64,000 bases of DNA from Melioribacteraceae bacterium (GCA_016342755.1 JAEINS010000006.1:124001-188000), one strand, 5' to 3'; shown: positions 51,251-61,900, counted from the stretch's first letter. Program-made: numbers and translations. Notes: generated by a model from the sequence alone, not told the origin.

Positions 51251-52330
51251 ATGGGAATTGAATTAAAAAAAGATTGTAAGTATTCGCTAGTTGTGCCAAC
51301 TAGTATGGGAGTTAGAATTACACCAACAAATGGTCAGCCTGTTCATAGCAGCGATACGTTTAAGCTTCAGGTAACAAGTGCTGAAACAAATGTGGCAAGT
51401 ATATCTTCGTATTTAGGTCTTCCGGTAAAAGTTTTAACAACCTTTGTAAAGGGGAGTCCGATAGCACAACTTATAAAAAGTAATCTTAAAAATAGAATGA
51501 TGGATTATGAAGGTGCTGATGTAGACCAAGGTGATCCTTGGGGATATAGACATCAGTTTAATATTGCTGATAGTGGCTTTGGATCCCGTGGTCCCCGTGT
51601 TCATAATGACAGAGCAGGTGAAGTAGGACGAACATTAAATGTTAAGGATTTTGATTTGGACAAAATTTTTGGCGAAGAAGGTGTACAGATTATTCATCTA
51701 TCAGGTTTAATCGCCGCGTTATCACCAGAAACAAGTACCTTCTGTTTAGAGTTAGCCAGAGCGGCTAAAAAACATGGAACTAAGATTTCTTTCGATTTAA
51801 ATTATCGTGCTTCTTTCTGGAAAGGAAGAGAAGATGAACTTCATAAAGCATTTACAGAAATTGCCACTGTATCAGATATTCTAATTGGAAATGAAGAAGA
51901 CTTTCAATTATGTTTAGGAATAGAAGGACCGGAAGCCGGCGGCGAAGGTCTTGATGAAAAGATTGAAAGTTTTAAACAAATGATAAACCGGGTAAAAGCC
52001 GCATTCCCAAATGCTTCTGCTTTTGCAACTACACTTCGCGAAGTTATAAGTACAAATAAACATCTTTGGGGAGCTATAATGCTTGAAGGTAATAACTGGT
52101 ATGTTGTTAATCCACGCGAAATTAATGTGCTTGATAGAATAGGCGGCGGCGATGGTTTTGTAGGCGGTATGCTTTATGGAGTGCTTAAAAACTGGAATTC
52201 GGAGAAATGGATACAGTTTGGATGGGCTACTGGTGCATTAGCAACAACATTTTTAACCGATTATGCACAGCCTGCAGATGAAGAAATGGTTTGGAGTATT
52301 TGGCAGGGTAACGCAAGAGTAAAAAGATAG
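51251..52330 (+). CDS. PfkB-family sugar-acid kinase (KDG kinase-like)
   Basis: 359 residues, a little longer than typical KDG kinases. PfkB marks are VPTSMGVRITP near the start, FVKGSPIAQL, NDRAGEVGR, ISFDLNYRASFWKG (the SFDLNYR segment is typical of KDG kinases) and the C-terminal catalytic IGGGDGFVGGMLYG. It probably phosphorylates 2-keto-3-deoxygluconate formed by KduI/KduD, in the cytoplasm. The operon also contains a LarA-type epimerase and 6-phosphogluconate dehydrogenase, so a gluconate kinase role is the main alternative. Confidence 0.82.
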   Translation: MGIELKKDCKYSLVVPTSMGVRITPTNGQPVHSSDTFKLQVTSAETNVASISSYLGLPVKVLTTFVKGSPIAQLIKSNLKNRMMDYEGADVDQGDPWGYRHQFNIADSGFGSRGPRVHNDRAGEVGRTLNVKDFDLDKIFGEEGVQIIHLSGLIAALSPETSTFCLELARAAKKHGTKISFDLNYRASFWKGREDELHKAFTEIATVSDILIGNEEDFQLCLGIEGPEAGGEGLDEKIESFKQMINRVKAAFPNASAFATTLREVISTNKHLWGAIMLEGNNWYVVNPREINVLDRIGGGDGFVGGMLYGVLKNWNSEKWIQFGWATGALATTFLTDYAQPADEEMVWSIWQGNARVKR

Positions 52331-52355
52331 TTCTAAAGAAAAGTCAGGAAAGAAA

Positions 52356-53630
52356 ATGCTGTATTATAAAAGAGGTTCAGAAGAGGATGTAATTACTTCA
52401 TCCGAAATTAAGGATGCTTTATCTAAAGTTTTTGATGATCTTGGAATAAAAGAAAAGGTTCTGGCAATTCCGCCCGATTTTACAAGGTTCTATTCCAGAG
52501 CCGGTGAGATTACTAATTACGCTTATCAGTATTACAAAGATAAGTTAACCGATATTTTACCTGCGCTGGGTACTCACTTTGAAATGACCGGGCATGAGAT
52601 AGAAAAAATGTTTGGAGATATTCCTAAAGATATTTTTAGAGTTCATAAATGGAAAGATGATTTAGCAACTCTTGGTGAAGTGCCGTCTGAGTATGTAAAA
52701 ATGGTATCGGAAGGCAAAGTAGATTTTAGCTGGCCGGCTCAAGTGAATAAACTTCTTGTTGAAGGAAGTTTTGATTTAATACTATCTATTGGACAAGTAG
52801 TGCCGCATGAAGTTATTGGAATGGCTAATTATAACAAAAATATTTTTGTCGGAACAGGCGGTCAGGAAGGCATAAATAAAAGTCATTTCCTTGGTGCCGC
52901 TTATGGAATGGAGAAAATAATGGGTCGTGCTGATTCTCCTGTTCGTAAAGTACTAAATTATGCTTCAAAGAACTTCGCAAAAGAATTGCCCATAATATAC
53001 ATACAGACTGTAATTGGAAAAGATGAAAATAATAAGCTTGTAATGCGAGGGCTATATATAGGTGATGATTATGAATGTTTTGAAAAAGCTGCTGAGTTAT
53101 CGCTAAAAGTTAATTTTGAAATGCTTGATGAACCATTAAAAAAAGTTGTTGTATATCTTGAACCGGAAGAGTTTAAAAGTACATGGCTTGGTAATAAGAG
53201 TGTTTACCGTACCAGGATGGCTATTGCTGATGGAGGAGAACTAATTGTACTTGCTCCCGGACTTAGAGAGTTTGGCGAGGATCCGGAAATAGACAGACTG
53301 ATTTGGAAGTATGGATATTTTACAACAGAGGAAACTTTAGATAAGGTTGCAAATAATGAAGATCTGAAAAACAATCTTAGTGCTGCCGCGCATTTAATTC
53401 ATGGCAGTTCCGAAGGCAGATTTAAAATCACATATTGTCCAGGCAAATTATCTAAAGAAGAAATTGAATCAGTTAATTATGAATATGCAAGCTTAACTGA
53501 AATGCTGGAAAGATATAATCCATCGGTACTTAAAGATGGCTTCAATAAAATGGAAGATGGTGAAGAAATATTTTACATATCAAATCCCGCGCTTGGATTG
53601 TGGGCTTATAAAGAAAAATTTAATAATTAA
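52356..53630 (+). CDS. LarA-family (DUF2088) nickel-pincer hydroxyacid racemase/epimerase
   Basis: 424 residues. Family motifs: IPPDFTRFYS with Arg44, ALGTHFEMTGHE with His74, VVPHEVIG with His151, NYNKNIF with Lys161 (the residue that carries the nickel-pincer nucleotide in LarA) and NKSHFLGA with His177. Thus the catalytic His pair, cofactor Lys and metal His of lactate racemase are all kept. Known members racemise lactate, malate and other 2-hydroxyacids, and one group epimerises D-gluconate at C2. In this operon the natural substrate would be D-mannonate, giving D-gluconate. Sits between the kinase (25 bp) and gnd (17 bp). LarB/C/E cofactor-making genes are not in the window. Confidence 0.82.
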   Translation: MLYYKRGSEEDVITSSEIKDALSKVFDDLGIKEKVLAIPPDFTRFYSRAGEITNYAYQYYKDKLTDILPALGTHFEMTGHEIEKMFGDIPKDIFRVHKWKDDLATLGEVPSEYVKMVSEGKVDFSWPAQVNKLLVEGSFDLILSIGQVVPHEVIGMANYNKNIFVGTGGQEGINKSHFLGAAYGMEKIMGRADSPVRKVLNYASKNFAKELPIIYIQTVIGKDENNKLVMRGLYIGDDYECFEKAAELSLKVNFEMLDEPLKKVVVYLEPEEFKSTWLGNKSVYRTRMAIADGGELIVLAPGLREFGEDPEIDRLIWKYGYFTTEETLDKVANNEDLKNNLSAAAHLIHGSSEGRFKITYCPGKLSKEEIESVNYEYASLTEMLERYNPSVLKDGFNKMEDGEEIFYISNPALGLWAYKEKFNN

Positions 53631-53647
53631 AAATAGAGGAATATAAA

Positions 53648-55099
53648 ATGTCGAAAGCTGATATAGGTTTAGTTGGATTAGCCGTAATGGGGGAAAATCT
53701 TGTACTAAATATGGAAAGTCACGGATTCACGGTTGCGGTTTATAATCGTACTGTAGAAAAAGTTGATAACTTTGTTAACGGAAGAGGAAAAGGCAAGAAT
53801 ATTATAGGAACACATTCCGTTGAAGAATTAGTTCAGAATTTGAAGCGGCCAAGAAAAGTAATGTTAATGGTAAAAGCCGGTAATCCGGTTGACGCGTTTA
53901 TTGAACAGGTTCTGCCATTCCTTGAAAAGGGAGATATAGTTATTGACGGAGGGAATTCGCATTTTCCGGATAGCACAAGAAGAACAAAATATTTAGCCGA
54001 AAAAGGAATCCATTTTATTGGAACCGGAGTTTCAGGCGGTGAAGAAGGTGCGTTAAAAGGCCCATCAATTATGCCTGGCGGAGCACCAGAAGCATGGGAA
54101 TCTGTAAAACCAATATTCCAGTCTATATCAGCAAAAGTTGAAGATGGAACTCCATGTTGTGACTGGGTTGGAGAAAACGGGGCAGGACACTTTGTTAAAA
54201 TGGTTCATAATGGAATTGAGTATGGAGATATGCAGCTTATAACCGAAGCTTATCAGATTATGAAAAATGGTTTAGGTTTTTCGGCTGATGAAATGCATGA
54301 AGTATTTAAAGAATGGAATAAAGGCGATCTTGACAGTTATCTGATTGAAATTACAAGGGATATTCTTGCTTATAAAGATGAAGACGGTGAGCCGTTAGTG
54401 GAAAAAATATTAGATACTGCAGGACAAAAAGGAACCGGGAAATGGACTGGTATAGCTGCACTTGATCTTGGTGAACCTTTAACTCTTATTGGTGAAGCTG
54501 TATTTGCAAGATGTCTTTCCGCAAAAAAAGATGCTCGTGTTGAAGCTTCTAAATTATTAAGCGGACCGGCAATTTCGTTTAATGGTGATAAAGTTGAATT
54601 TGTTAAAGATTTAATGAGCGCACTATATGCGTCTAAGTTGGTTTCATATGCTCAGGGTTACGAACTTATGAGAAGTGCTGCGACTGAATACGGATGGAAC
54701 CTGAATTACGGCGGTATAGCTTTGATGTGGCGTGGCGGCTGTATAATACGTTCAGCATTCCTAGGTAAAATAAAGGAAGCATTCGATAATAATCCAAACT
54801 TAACAAACTTATTATTAGATCCATATTTTAAGGAAAAAATTGAAAACGCGCAGACCGGATGGAGAACTGTAATTTCAGTTGCAGTTCAGAATGGTATTTC
54901 TATACCTGCATTTTCAACAGCATTAGCATACTTTGACGGATTTAGATGTGAAAGATTACCGGCAAATCTTCTTCAGGCTCAGCGCGATTATTTTGGTGCT
55001 CATACTTATGAAAGAATTGATAAACCAAGAGGCGAGTTTTTCCATACTAACTGGACTGGAAGAGGCGGTGATACTGCATCTTCAACTTATAATGCTTAA
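53648..55099 (+). CDS. gnd: 6-phosphogluconate dehydrogenase, decarboxylating
   Basis: 483 residues, the length of the long NADP form. Motifs: GLAVMGENLVLNMESHG (dinucleotide binding, followed by NRTVEKV, typical for NADP), GVSGGEEGALKGPSIMPGG, the active-site GAGHFVKMVHNGIEYGDMQ, and the C-terminal HTNWTGRGGDTASSTYNA. Reaction: 6-phosphogluconate to ribulose-5-phosphate and CO2 with NADP. Its place in a uronate operon is unusual because the KDG route does not need it; see the LarA-type gene just before. Confidence 0.95.
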   Translation: MSKADIGLVGLAVMGENLVLNMESHGFTVAVYNRTVEKVDNFVNGRGKGKNIIGTHSVEELVQNLKRPRKVMLMVKAGNPVDAFIEQVLPFLEKGDIVIDGGNSHFPDSTRRTKYLAEKGIHFIGTGVSGGEEGALKGPSIMPGGAPEAWESVKPIFQSISAKVEDGTPCCDWVGENGAGHFVKMVHNGIEYGDMQLITEAYQIMKNGLGFSADEMHEVFKEWNKGDLDSYLIEITRDILAYKDEDGEPLVEKILDTAGQKGTGKWTGIAALDLGEPLTLIGEAVFARCLSAKKDARVEASKLLSGPAISFNGDKVEFVKDLMSALYASKLVSYAQGYELMRSAATEYGWNLNYGGIALMWRGGCIIRSAFLGKIKEAFDNNPNLTNLLLDPYFKEKIENAQTGWRTVISVAVQNGISIPAFSTALAYFDGFRCERLPANLLQAQRDYFGAHTYERIDKPRGEFFHTNWTGRGGDTASSTYNA

Positions 55100-55123
55100 T
55101 CAATAAATTTAATTGGAATAGAA

Positions 55124-56269
55124 ATGAAAAAATTATCGTATTTGTCTATGCTGCTTGTAGTACTGGTTTTTATCGGCTGTTCAGATAATACTAACGTTCA
55201 AAAAATATCTGTCAGAAACAATTTGAATATTGAACGTATTATGGAAACTGTGGAAGTTAGTCTTTCTGATATTTTGTTTATTAATGAAAATACTGATCTT
55301 GAAAGGGTCGCTGTTTTTAATAACGACAAACAACAGGTTTCTCAGATTATTGATAGTGATAATAATGGTATAGACGATGCGGTTATTTTTCAAGACAGCT
55401 TTAAGCCAAATGAAGAAAAAAAATATTCAATAAAGTTACTGGAAGAAAAAACTGTATTCAATTCTAAGGTTTATGCTGCTTTTATAAAGGGGCGAGAAGA
55501 TATTGCCTGGGAAAATGATAAAGTTGCGTTCAGAATGTATGGACCGCCATTAGCCGCGAATGTAAATAATGGAATTGACGTTTGGAGTAAACGTGTTGAT
55601 TATCTGATAATTGATAAATGGTACAATGGTGATACAACAGGAATATCTTATCATAAAGACCATGGCGAGGGAGCCGATTTTTACAGTGTTGGTAAAAGTC
55701 TTGGCGCAGGCGGATCAGCTATAATGGCGGATAATAAACTTTATCAGTCAGGTGTTTATACAAACTATAAAATATTTCAAAACGGACCGCTTCAGTTAAA
55801 ATTTGAATTAAACTATTTGGGCTTTGATGTGAACGGAACAAAAATAAATGAGAAAAAAATAATATCTCTAAATGCCGGTTCGCAATTAAACAAAGTTATT
55901 TCTGAATATTCTGAATTGCCAGAGAGTTCATTTTTTACAGCCGGACTAGTTATTAGAGAGAATATTGAAGAGTATATGAACGTGGAAAATTCTATAATCA
56001 GTCTTTGGGGAAATAATTCTGATAATGAAGAAGATGGTCAGACTGGAATTGCGGTTATATACCCGGCTAAATCACAAGTTACAAAAACTGAAGATACTCC
56101 TGCTCATTTATTGGTAACTGACAGATTAAAATCTGACAGCTATGTTTATTATACCGGTGCCTGCTGGACAAAAGCGGAAGTTATTAAGTCAAAATTTGAA
56201 TGGGAAACTTACCTTTCAGAATTTAAGGAAAAATTAAGTTCTCCTCTTTCAGTTGAAAAGTGTTTGTAA
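55124..56269 (+). CDS. DUF4861 lipoprotein
   Basis: 381 residues. A lipobox (LVFIGCSDN, Cys about residue 20) makes it a lipoprotein. The rest is the DUF4861 family: AWENDKVAFRMYGPPL, GIDVWSKRVDYLIIDKWY, YHKDHGEGADFYSVGKSLGAGGSA, and the C-terminal YYTGACW. The family is common in uronate/pectin/alginate utilisation regions, next to KduI and KduD as here, and is thought to act on sugar substrates outside the cytoplasm, but no reaction is known. It lies in the middle of the operon, 24 bp after gnd. Confidence 0.85.
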   Translation: MKKLSYLSMLLVVLVFIGCSDNTNVQKISVRNNLNIERIMETVEVSLSDILFINENTDLERVAVFNNDKQQVSQIIDSDNNGIDDAVIFQDSFKPNEEKKYSIKLLEEKTVFNSKVYAAFIKGREDIAWENDKVAFRMYGPPLAANVNNGIDVWSKRVDYLIIDKWYNGDTTGISYHKDHGEGADFYSVGKSLGAGGSAIMADNKLYQSGVYTNYKIFQNGPLQLKFELNYLGFDVNGTKINEKKIISLNAGSQLNKVISEYSELPESSFFTAGLVIRENIEEYMNVENSIISLWGNNSDNEEDGQTGIAVIYPAKSQVTKTEDTPAHLLVTDRLKSDSYVYYTGACWTKAEVIKSKFEWETYLSEFKEKLSSPLSVEKCL

Positions 56270-56318
56270 AAGTGGTAACTAAAAAGATGCTATTTAATAA
56301 ATATAAAGGGAGAAAAAA

Positions 56319-57149
56319 ATGGAAGTAAGATATTCACCCAATGCAGACGGATTTAGAAGAATGACAACAGAAGATCTAAGGAAAACTTTTTTAATAGATC
56401 TATTTGAAAAAAATAAAATTCCGATGGTCTATTCAGATATAGACAGATCTATTACCGGTTCTGCGGTTCCATCGGGTAAAGTTCTTAAATTAACTGCATC
56501 TAAAAAAGAAATGGCGGCAAAATATTTTGGGGAAAGACGCGAGATAGGTGTTATAAACATCGGCGGAAAAGGATCAATAATTGTTGATAAAAAAAACTAC
56601 GAGATGAATTTAAAAGATGCGTTATATATTGGCAGAGGCTCAAAAAATATAGAATTTAAAAGTGCCAGTTCAAAAAATCCTGCAAAATTTTATTTTGTAA
56701 GTTATCCTGCTCATACAGAATATCCAACTACTCACGCAAAATTTTCGGATGCGGCACCAGTGAAATTAGGAAAATTGGAAACATCAAATGAAAGAACTAT
56801 CTACAAATATATTTTCCCTAACGGAATTAAATCGTGTCAGCTAGTAATGGGACTTACCGAATTGGATAAAGGAAGTGTCTGGAATACAATGCCTGCTCAC
56901 ACACATCAGCGTCGTTCGGAAGTATACATGTATTTCAATTTAAACAAAGAAGATATGGTTGTGCACTTGATTGGAAAACCTGACGAAACAAAACATTTAA
57001 TTATTAGAGACGGACAAGCTGTATTATCACCGAGCTGGTCATTACATTCTGGTGCAGGTTCCAAAAACTACTCATTTATTTGGTCTATGGGCGGAGAGAA
57101 TCAGGACTTTGATGATATGGACTGGATAAAAATGAGTGATCTTAAATAG
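56319..57149 (+). CDS. kduI: 5-dehydro-4-deoxy-D-glucuronate isomerase
   Basis: 276 residues, the normal KduI length. Cupin metal motif MPAHTHQRRSEVYMYF (His-His-Glu) and a downstream SWSLHSGAGSKNYSFIWSM with the fourth His are present. It turns 5-keto-4-deoxyuronate (from unsaturated uronates left by polysaccharide lyases) into 2,5-diketo-3-deoxygluconate, the substrate of KduD. GGGAG site upstream. Start 50 bp after the DUF4861 gene. Confidence 0.95.
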   Translation: MEVRYSPNADGFRRMTTEDLRKTFLIDLFEKNKIPMVYSDIDRSITGSAVPSGKVLKLTASKKEMAAKYFGERREIGVINIGGKGSIIVDKKNYEMNLKDALYIGRGSKNIEFKSASSKNPAKFYFVSYPAHTEYPTTHAKFSDAAPVKLGKLETSNERTIYKYIFPNGIKSCQLVMGLTELDKGSVWNTMPAHTHQRRSEVYMYFNLNKEDMVVHLIGKPDETKHLIIRDGQAVLSPSWSLHSGAGSKNYSFIWSMGGENQDFDDMDWIKMSDLK

Positions 57150-57163
57150 AATTCGGAGATATA

Positions 57164-57925
57164 ATGATACTTGATAAATTTAAATTAGACGGCAAAACGG
57201 CTTTGGTAACTGGATCAAATCAAGGTATCGGTCAATATTACGCTCTGGCATTAGCTGAAGCCGGTGCAGATATAATTGGCGTTTCGTATGTTGATGATTT
57301 TGATGAAACAAAAAAAATGATTGAAGCTGCAGGAAAAAAGTTTACCTCATACCAAAGTGATTTTTCTGATAGAAAATCTTTGCATGATTTTATTGGAAAA
57401 GTTACAGCTGATTTTCCCCAAATTGATATTCTGGTAAACAATGCCGGAACTATAATGCGTAATCCTATTGCCGGGCACTCCGATGAATATTGGGATAAAG
57501 TAATTGAAGTAAACTTATCAGCTCAGTTTATTTTAACCCGTGAAATTGGGAAAAGAATGGTTGATAACGGATACGGAAAAATAGTTTTTATTGCTTCGCT
57601 ATTATCGTTCCAGGGCGGAATTACAGTGCCAGGTTATGCCGCGTCTAAAGGTGGTGTAAAGCAGCTTATAATGGCGTTTTCAAACGAGTGGGCTAGTAAA
57701 GGGGTTACAGTAAACGGAATAGCACCCGGATATATTGCTACCGCAAATACAAAAGCCTTAAGAGAAAATCCCGAAAGAAATAAAGCTATACTAGAGCGTA
57801 TACCGAATGGCAGATGGGGTAAACCTGAAGATCTTATGGGAACAGTTGTATTTTTAAGTTCTGATGCTTCATCTTATCTTAATGGTTCTATTGTTACAGT
57901 TGATGGCGGATGGATGGGCCGTTAG
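57164..57925 (+). CDS. kduD: 2-dehydro-3-deoxy-D-gluconate 5-dehydrogenase
   Basis: 253 residues, classical SDR: TGSNQGIGQYYALAL near residue 17, NNAGTIMRNP, VFIASLLSFQGG, GYAASKGGVKQL with Tyr and Lys, and VDGGWMGR at the end. It reduces 2,5-diketo-3-deoxygluconate to KDG with NADH. Its closeness to KduI (14 bp) makes KduD the best name over other SDR sugars. Last gene of the LacI-controlled operon; a stem-loop follows. Confidence 0.93.
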   Translation: MILDKFKLDGKTALVTGSNQGIGQYYALALAEAGADIIGVSYVDDFDETKKMIEAAGKKFTSYQSDFSDRKSLHDFIGKVTADFPQIDILVNNAGTIMRNPIAGHSDEYWDKVIEVNLSAQFILTREIGKRMVDNGYGKIVFIASLLSFQGGITVPGYAASKGGVKQLIMAFSNEWASKGVTVNGIAPGYIATANTKALRENPERNKAILERIPNGRWGKPEDLMGTVVFLSSDASSYLNGSIVTVDGGWMGR

Positions 57926-57944
57926 TTCTTTTGATAGTCAATTT

Positions 57945-57998
57945 GAGCGAAGTCGAAGATGCTAATTATTTAATCTTTAACGGACTTCGACCACGCTC
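57945..57998. terminator. Stem-loop between convergent genes, probable bidirectional terminator
   Basis: GAGCGaagTCGAAG at 57945-57958 pairs with CTTCGAccaCGCTC at 57985-57998 (11 of 14 pairs, 26-nt loop). It lies between the end of kduD and the end of the convergent esterase gene and is followed by T-rich DNA. The GAGCGAAGTCGAAG string is a common intergenic palindrome in this phylum. Confidence 0.5.
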
Positions 57999-58010
57999 AG
58001 TTTGGCAATT

Positions 58011-58850
58011 TTATTTTTTCTTTTCTATGATTTCATTTACGTGATTTATAAGTATTGTAAAAGCCGGATCAGCCATTCCTCCATGATCAAATCCCTGTAA
58101 CTCATATATAGATGTATTTTCATGACCAGCCTCTCTCATCATGCGCATCATATATGCGTTTTCTTCATATCTGCCAAGCATTTCAAGATTCCTGTCACCA
58201 GTTATTAAAACTAAAGGAGGAGCATCTTTCTTTACAAAATATAAAGGAGCAAACTCATCAATAACAGGCTGGGTGCCTGCAATTCCGCGCTCCTCTCTTA
58301 CCGTAAAGTGTGTAATAGTGTGACCACTAAACGGTATTAAGCCTGCAATATTATTTGAGTTTATATTTTCAGCTTCCAGCCATTTTGCATCAAGACCAAC
58401 CATGCTGGTTAAATAACCTCCGGCTGAATGACCTGATACAAATATCTTTCCTTTATCACCGCCATACTTTTTAATATTTTTGAATGCCCATGCAACTGCT
58501 GATGCTGCATCTTCAATATAGACGGGACACTTTATCTTAGGATACAAACGGTAGTTTACAGCCACAACAGCAAATCCTTTTTCTTTTAGCTGATGAGGGA
58601 TATATTTGCTCCCAGCTGTTAATCCTCCGCCATGAAACCAGACAATTGTAGCGTAATCATTTTTATTCGACGGATAATAGAGATCAAGGACACATCTCTC
58701 GTTTATGTAGTTATCATCGGCAGATGTTTTATACTGAATGTTCTCAATAGTTTTATATTCTATCTTAATTGCATTTTCCTGTGCAGTTACAAATGATAAA
58801 AAGAAGAATGTTAGTAAAATTGAAAAAGCAACTGATTGTTTTGTTTTCAT
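58011..58850 (-). CDS. Secreted alpha/beta hydrolase (carboxylesterase)
   Basis: 279 residues from ATG 58850, chosen because a signal peptide starts there (TKQSVAFSILLTFFFLSFVTAQ); the longer frame adds 16 residues without one. Catalytic parts: VWFHGGGLTAGS (oxyanion hole), VSGHSAGGYLTSM (nucleophile Ser), an Asp in LVLITGDRN and His in FDHGGM. BD-FAE/HSL-type fold. Probable role is removing acetyl or other esters from sugars outside the cell membrane. It is downstream of the large propeller gene (63 bp). Confidence 0.82.
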   Translation of the reverse strand: MKTKQSVAFSILLTFFFLSFVTAQENAIKIEYKTIENIQYKTSADDNYINERCVLDLYYPSNKNDYATIVWFHGGGLTAGSKYIPHQLKEKGFAVVAVNYRLYPKIKCPVYIEDAASAVAWAFKNIKKYGGDKGKIFVSGHSAGGYLTSMVGLDAKWLEAENINSNNIAGLIPFSGHTITHFTVREERGIAGTQPVIDEFAPLYFVKKDAPPLVLITGDRNLEMLGRYEENAYMMRMMREAGHENTSIYELQGFDHGGMADPAFTILINHVNEIIEKKK

Positions 58851-58913
58851 AGAAGTCTCAAGTTTAAAATATATAAAGAAAATCCCCTTCGTTGCCAAAG
58901 AGGACTAATATAA

Positions 58914-61900
58914 TTATTTATTATCCAGATTAGGAAAACGTCCGGGTGTATATGGAGCTGAGTATTCTTTCATTTTCGTTTCAATGACTTCTGTCTCTTT
59001 TCCTAAATTTTCCAATGATATAAATATTTCACCAAACTGGTTTTTGGCCGTTTCATAAGATTTAAGATATGTTGTAGTCGGAGCCGAAGTTGTTGTCCAT
59101 AAGCCATAAGTAAGCAGACTAACTCTTTCTTTTATTGATGTGGGAACCGCCCCTTCATAGCTTGCTTTTAATCCATCCCCATTGAATTTTTCATTTACTG
59201 TTTTCAATTTCGATTCAACAGCCAAAACTTCGTTATAGATATCCATTGGAACATTTGCCGATTCGAACACAGCTTTTTTCAAATACTTAATCTTGTTATC
59301 CAATTCTTTTTTATGCGCATCGGCACCCATTACAGTTCTTGTCAGCTCAGCTACCTTTGTATTAAAATCATGCAGTGCTGCTCTATTACTAACGGGAATA
59401 GATTTATTTCCTAAAGTTTTACAAACAAATTCCAGCGGAGCCACAAGTTCAGTAAATACACCATTCTCAAACTTTGATAATGATATTTTGTATCTGCCAG
59501 GCACAACCATATAACCCTTGTCAGGTTCATTCCAAGGTACAGAATCATCAAATGAATCAAAAGATATTGGAGAAAATATATTGTATCTGAAATCCCAGAC
59601 CAATTGCTGAACACCTTTACTGATTTCTTTTTTTATTTTTCTTACAACTTCACCAGATTCATTAGTAATAGTGAAGAGTAAAAAAGCATCTAATTCATTA
59701 ATTTCTTTTTTTCTTGATTCATAAGAAGGGAACTCAATATCTTCACCTTTTTTCTGTTTTTCTATTTCAAGATCTCGTCTGTTTTTCTTCAGCGATTTAT
59801 ACTCATCTTTAATGTAGTATGTAAACACCGCACCGGGCTTTGGATTTGGTGCCGAATAAAAGTTTGCTCCTAAAAATCCAATTCCGGGAAATCCAAACGG
59901 AGTTGATTCCACATACATCAATGCATCTTTAATTGGAAATATATAAGCATCTTTTGCAAAATTTTCCTCAGTCATATTTCTTAAAGGCGAATAATCATCA
60001 AGTATATAAACTCCTCTTCCATAAGTTGAGACAACAAGATCGTTTTCCCTTTCCTGAATTTTAAGATTCATTACACAAATAGTTGGAATACCATTTTTAA
60101 GTTTAATCCAGTTTTCGCCGCCGTTATTAGAAATAAAAACTCCAAACTGGGTACCGGCAAATAATAAATCTTTGTTAACATGATCCTGGGCAATTGTGTA
60201 ACTGCTTCCTAACTCTGGCAGATCGCCATTTATCAGTTTCCAGGTTTTACCGCCATCGGTAGTTTTATATAAATAAGGAAGATAGTCACCGTCATGAAAA
60301 TTATGACATGCGGCAAAGGCAATAGATTTATTAAAGTGTGAAGCGATAATTTGGTGAACTCTTGCCATAGGAGGAATATTTTCAATTTCCTTAGCTGCCT
60401 CCCATGTTTTACCGCCGTCTTTTGTAGAATGAATTAATCCGTCGCCAGAACCAACGTAGAGAATATTTTCATCCAAAGGAGATTCAGCAATAGAAACAAT
60501 ATTTGCCATACTTCCTTTTCTAACAAGCTCATCAATACTCCAGCTTTTTCCCATAAGTTTTTGAAAATGTTTTGGAATACCTCTTGTTAAATCCGGACTG
60601 ATCTCTTTCCAGGTACTTCCCTGATCATCTGTTCTGAAAAGTTTATTTCCGGCAAAGTATAATCTTTTGTTATCGTGTTTTGAGATTAACAAAGGAGAAT
60701 CCCAATCAAAACGATAAGCCGTATCACCAAACTCATATGGTTTAATGAATAACTTTTCGCCGCTCTTTTTATCGTATCTGGAAAGACCGCCATTCTGCGA
60801 TTGAGCATAAACAATATTTGGATCTTTCCAGTCAACCTGAGATTGAAATCCATCCCCTGATATAGTGAAAGTCCAGTCATTATTTGTGATACCGCCTGAA
60901 CTAATGGTGCGTGAAGGCCCTGTTAAACTATTGTTATCCTGAGTCCCGATGTAAACGTTGTAAAACGGTTCAGCATTATCAGTAGCAATTTTATAAATTT
61001 CGGCGATTGGAATATTGCTTTTAAATTCCCAGCTTTTTGCCTGATCGTAAGTTACATAAACACCGCCGTCACAACCAGAAATCATATGTTTATTGTTTCC
61101 CGGATTTATCCAAAGTGCGTGGTTATCAACATGTTTATTATCTTCACCAAGATTCTCCCATGTTTTTCCTGCATCGTTACTCACTTTATTAAAAATATCT
61201 AAACTGTAAACACGGTCTATATCGGCAACATCACAGTAAATCTCCTGAAAATAAAACGCATATGCCGATACATAAGAACTTTGTTTATTCCAGCTTGCTC
61301 CTCGGTCAGCACTTCTGTAAACACCCTGATTCTCCTTAGCTTCAACAATGGCAAAAAGCACATTGGGGTTTATAGGTGAAACAGACATACTTATTCTGCC
61401 CACATCACCGGAAGGCAGTCTGCCACTTAGCTTTTCCCAGCTAACACCGGAATCAGTACTTTTATAAATTCCGCTTTCCGGCCCGCCGCTTACACCTGTG
61501 TAAAGTTTCCTCATTCTTTGATGAGCAACCGCATATAATATATTTGAATGTCGCGGATCCATATGTACTTCATAAAACCCGGTATATTGACTAACATCTA
61601 AAACCTTATTCCAGTTTTTTCCACCGTCAGTAGTTTTGAAAATCCCTCTTTCCCCGCCTTTTTTTCTAAGCGGCCCCATAGCCGCAACATAAACTATATC
61701 AGGGTTATTTGGATCAATAATAATTTTGCCAATATGTTCTGATGTTTTAAGACCCATATTTTTCCATGTATTTCCGCCATCTTCACTTTTATAAATACCA
61801 TCGCCATAACCGGAATTATTCTGGTTGTTGTTTTCACCGGTACCAACCCATAAAACGTTAGTATTAATAGGATCAATTTCAACATCACCAATTGCGTATG

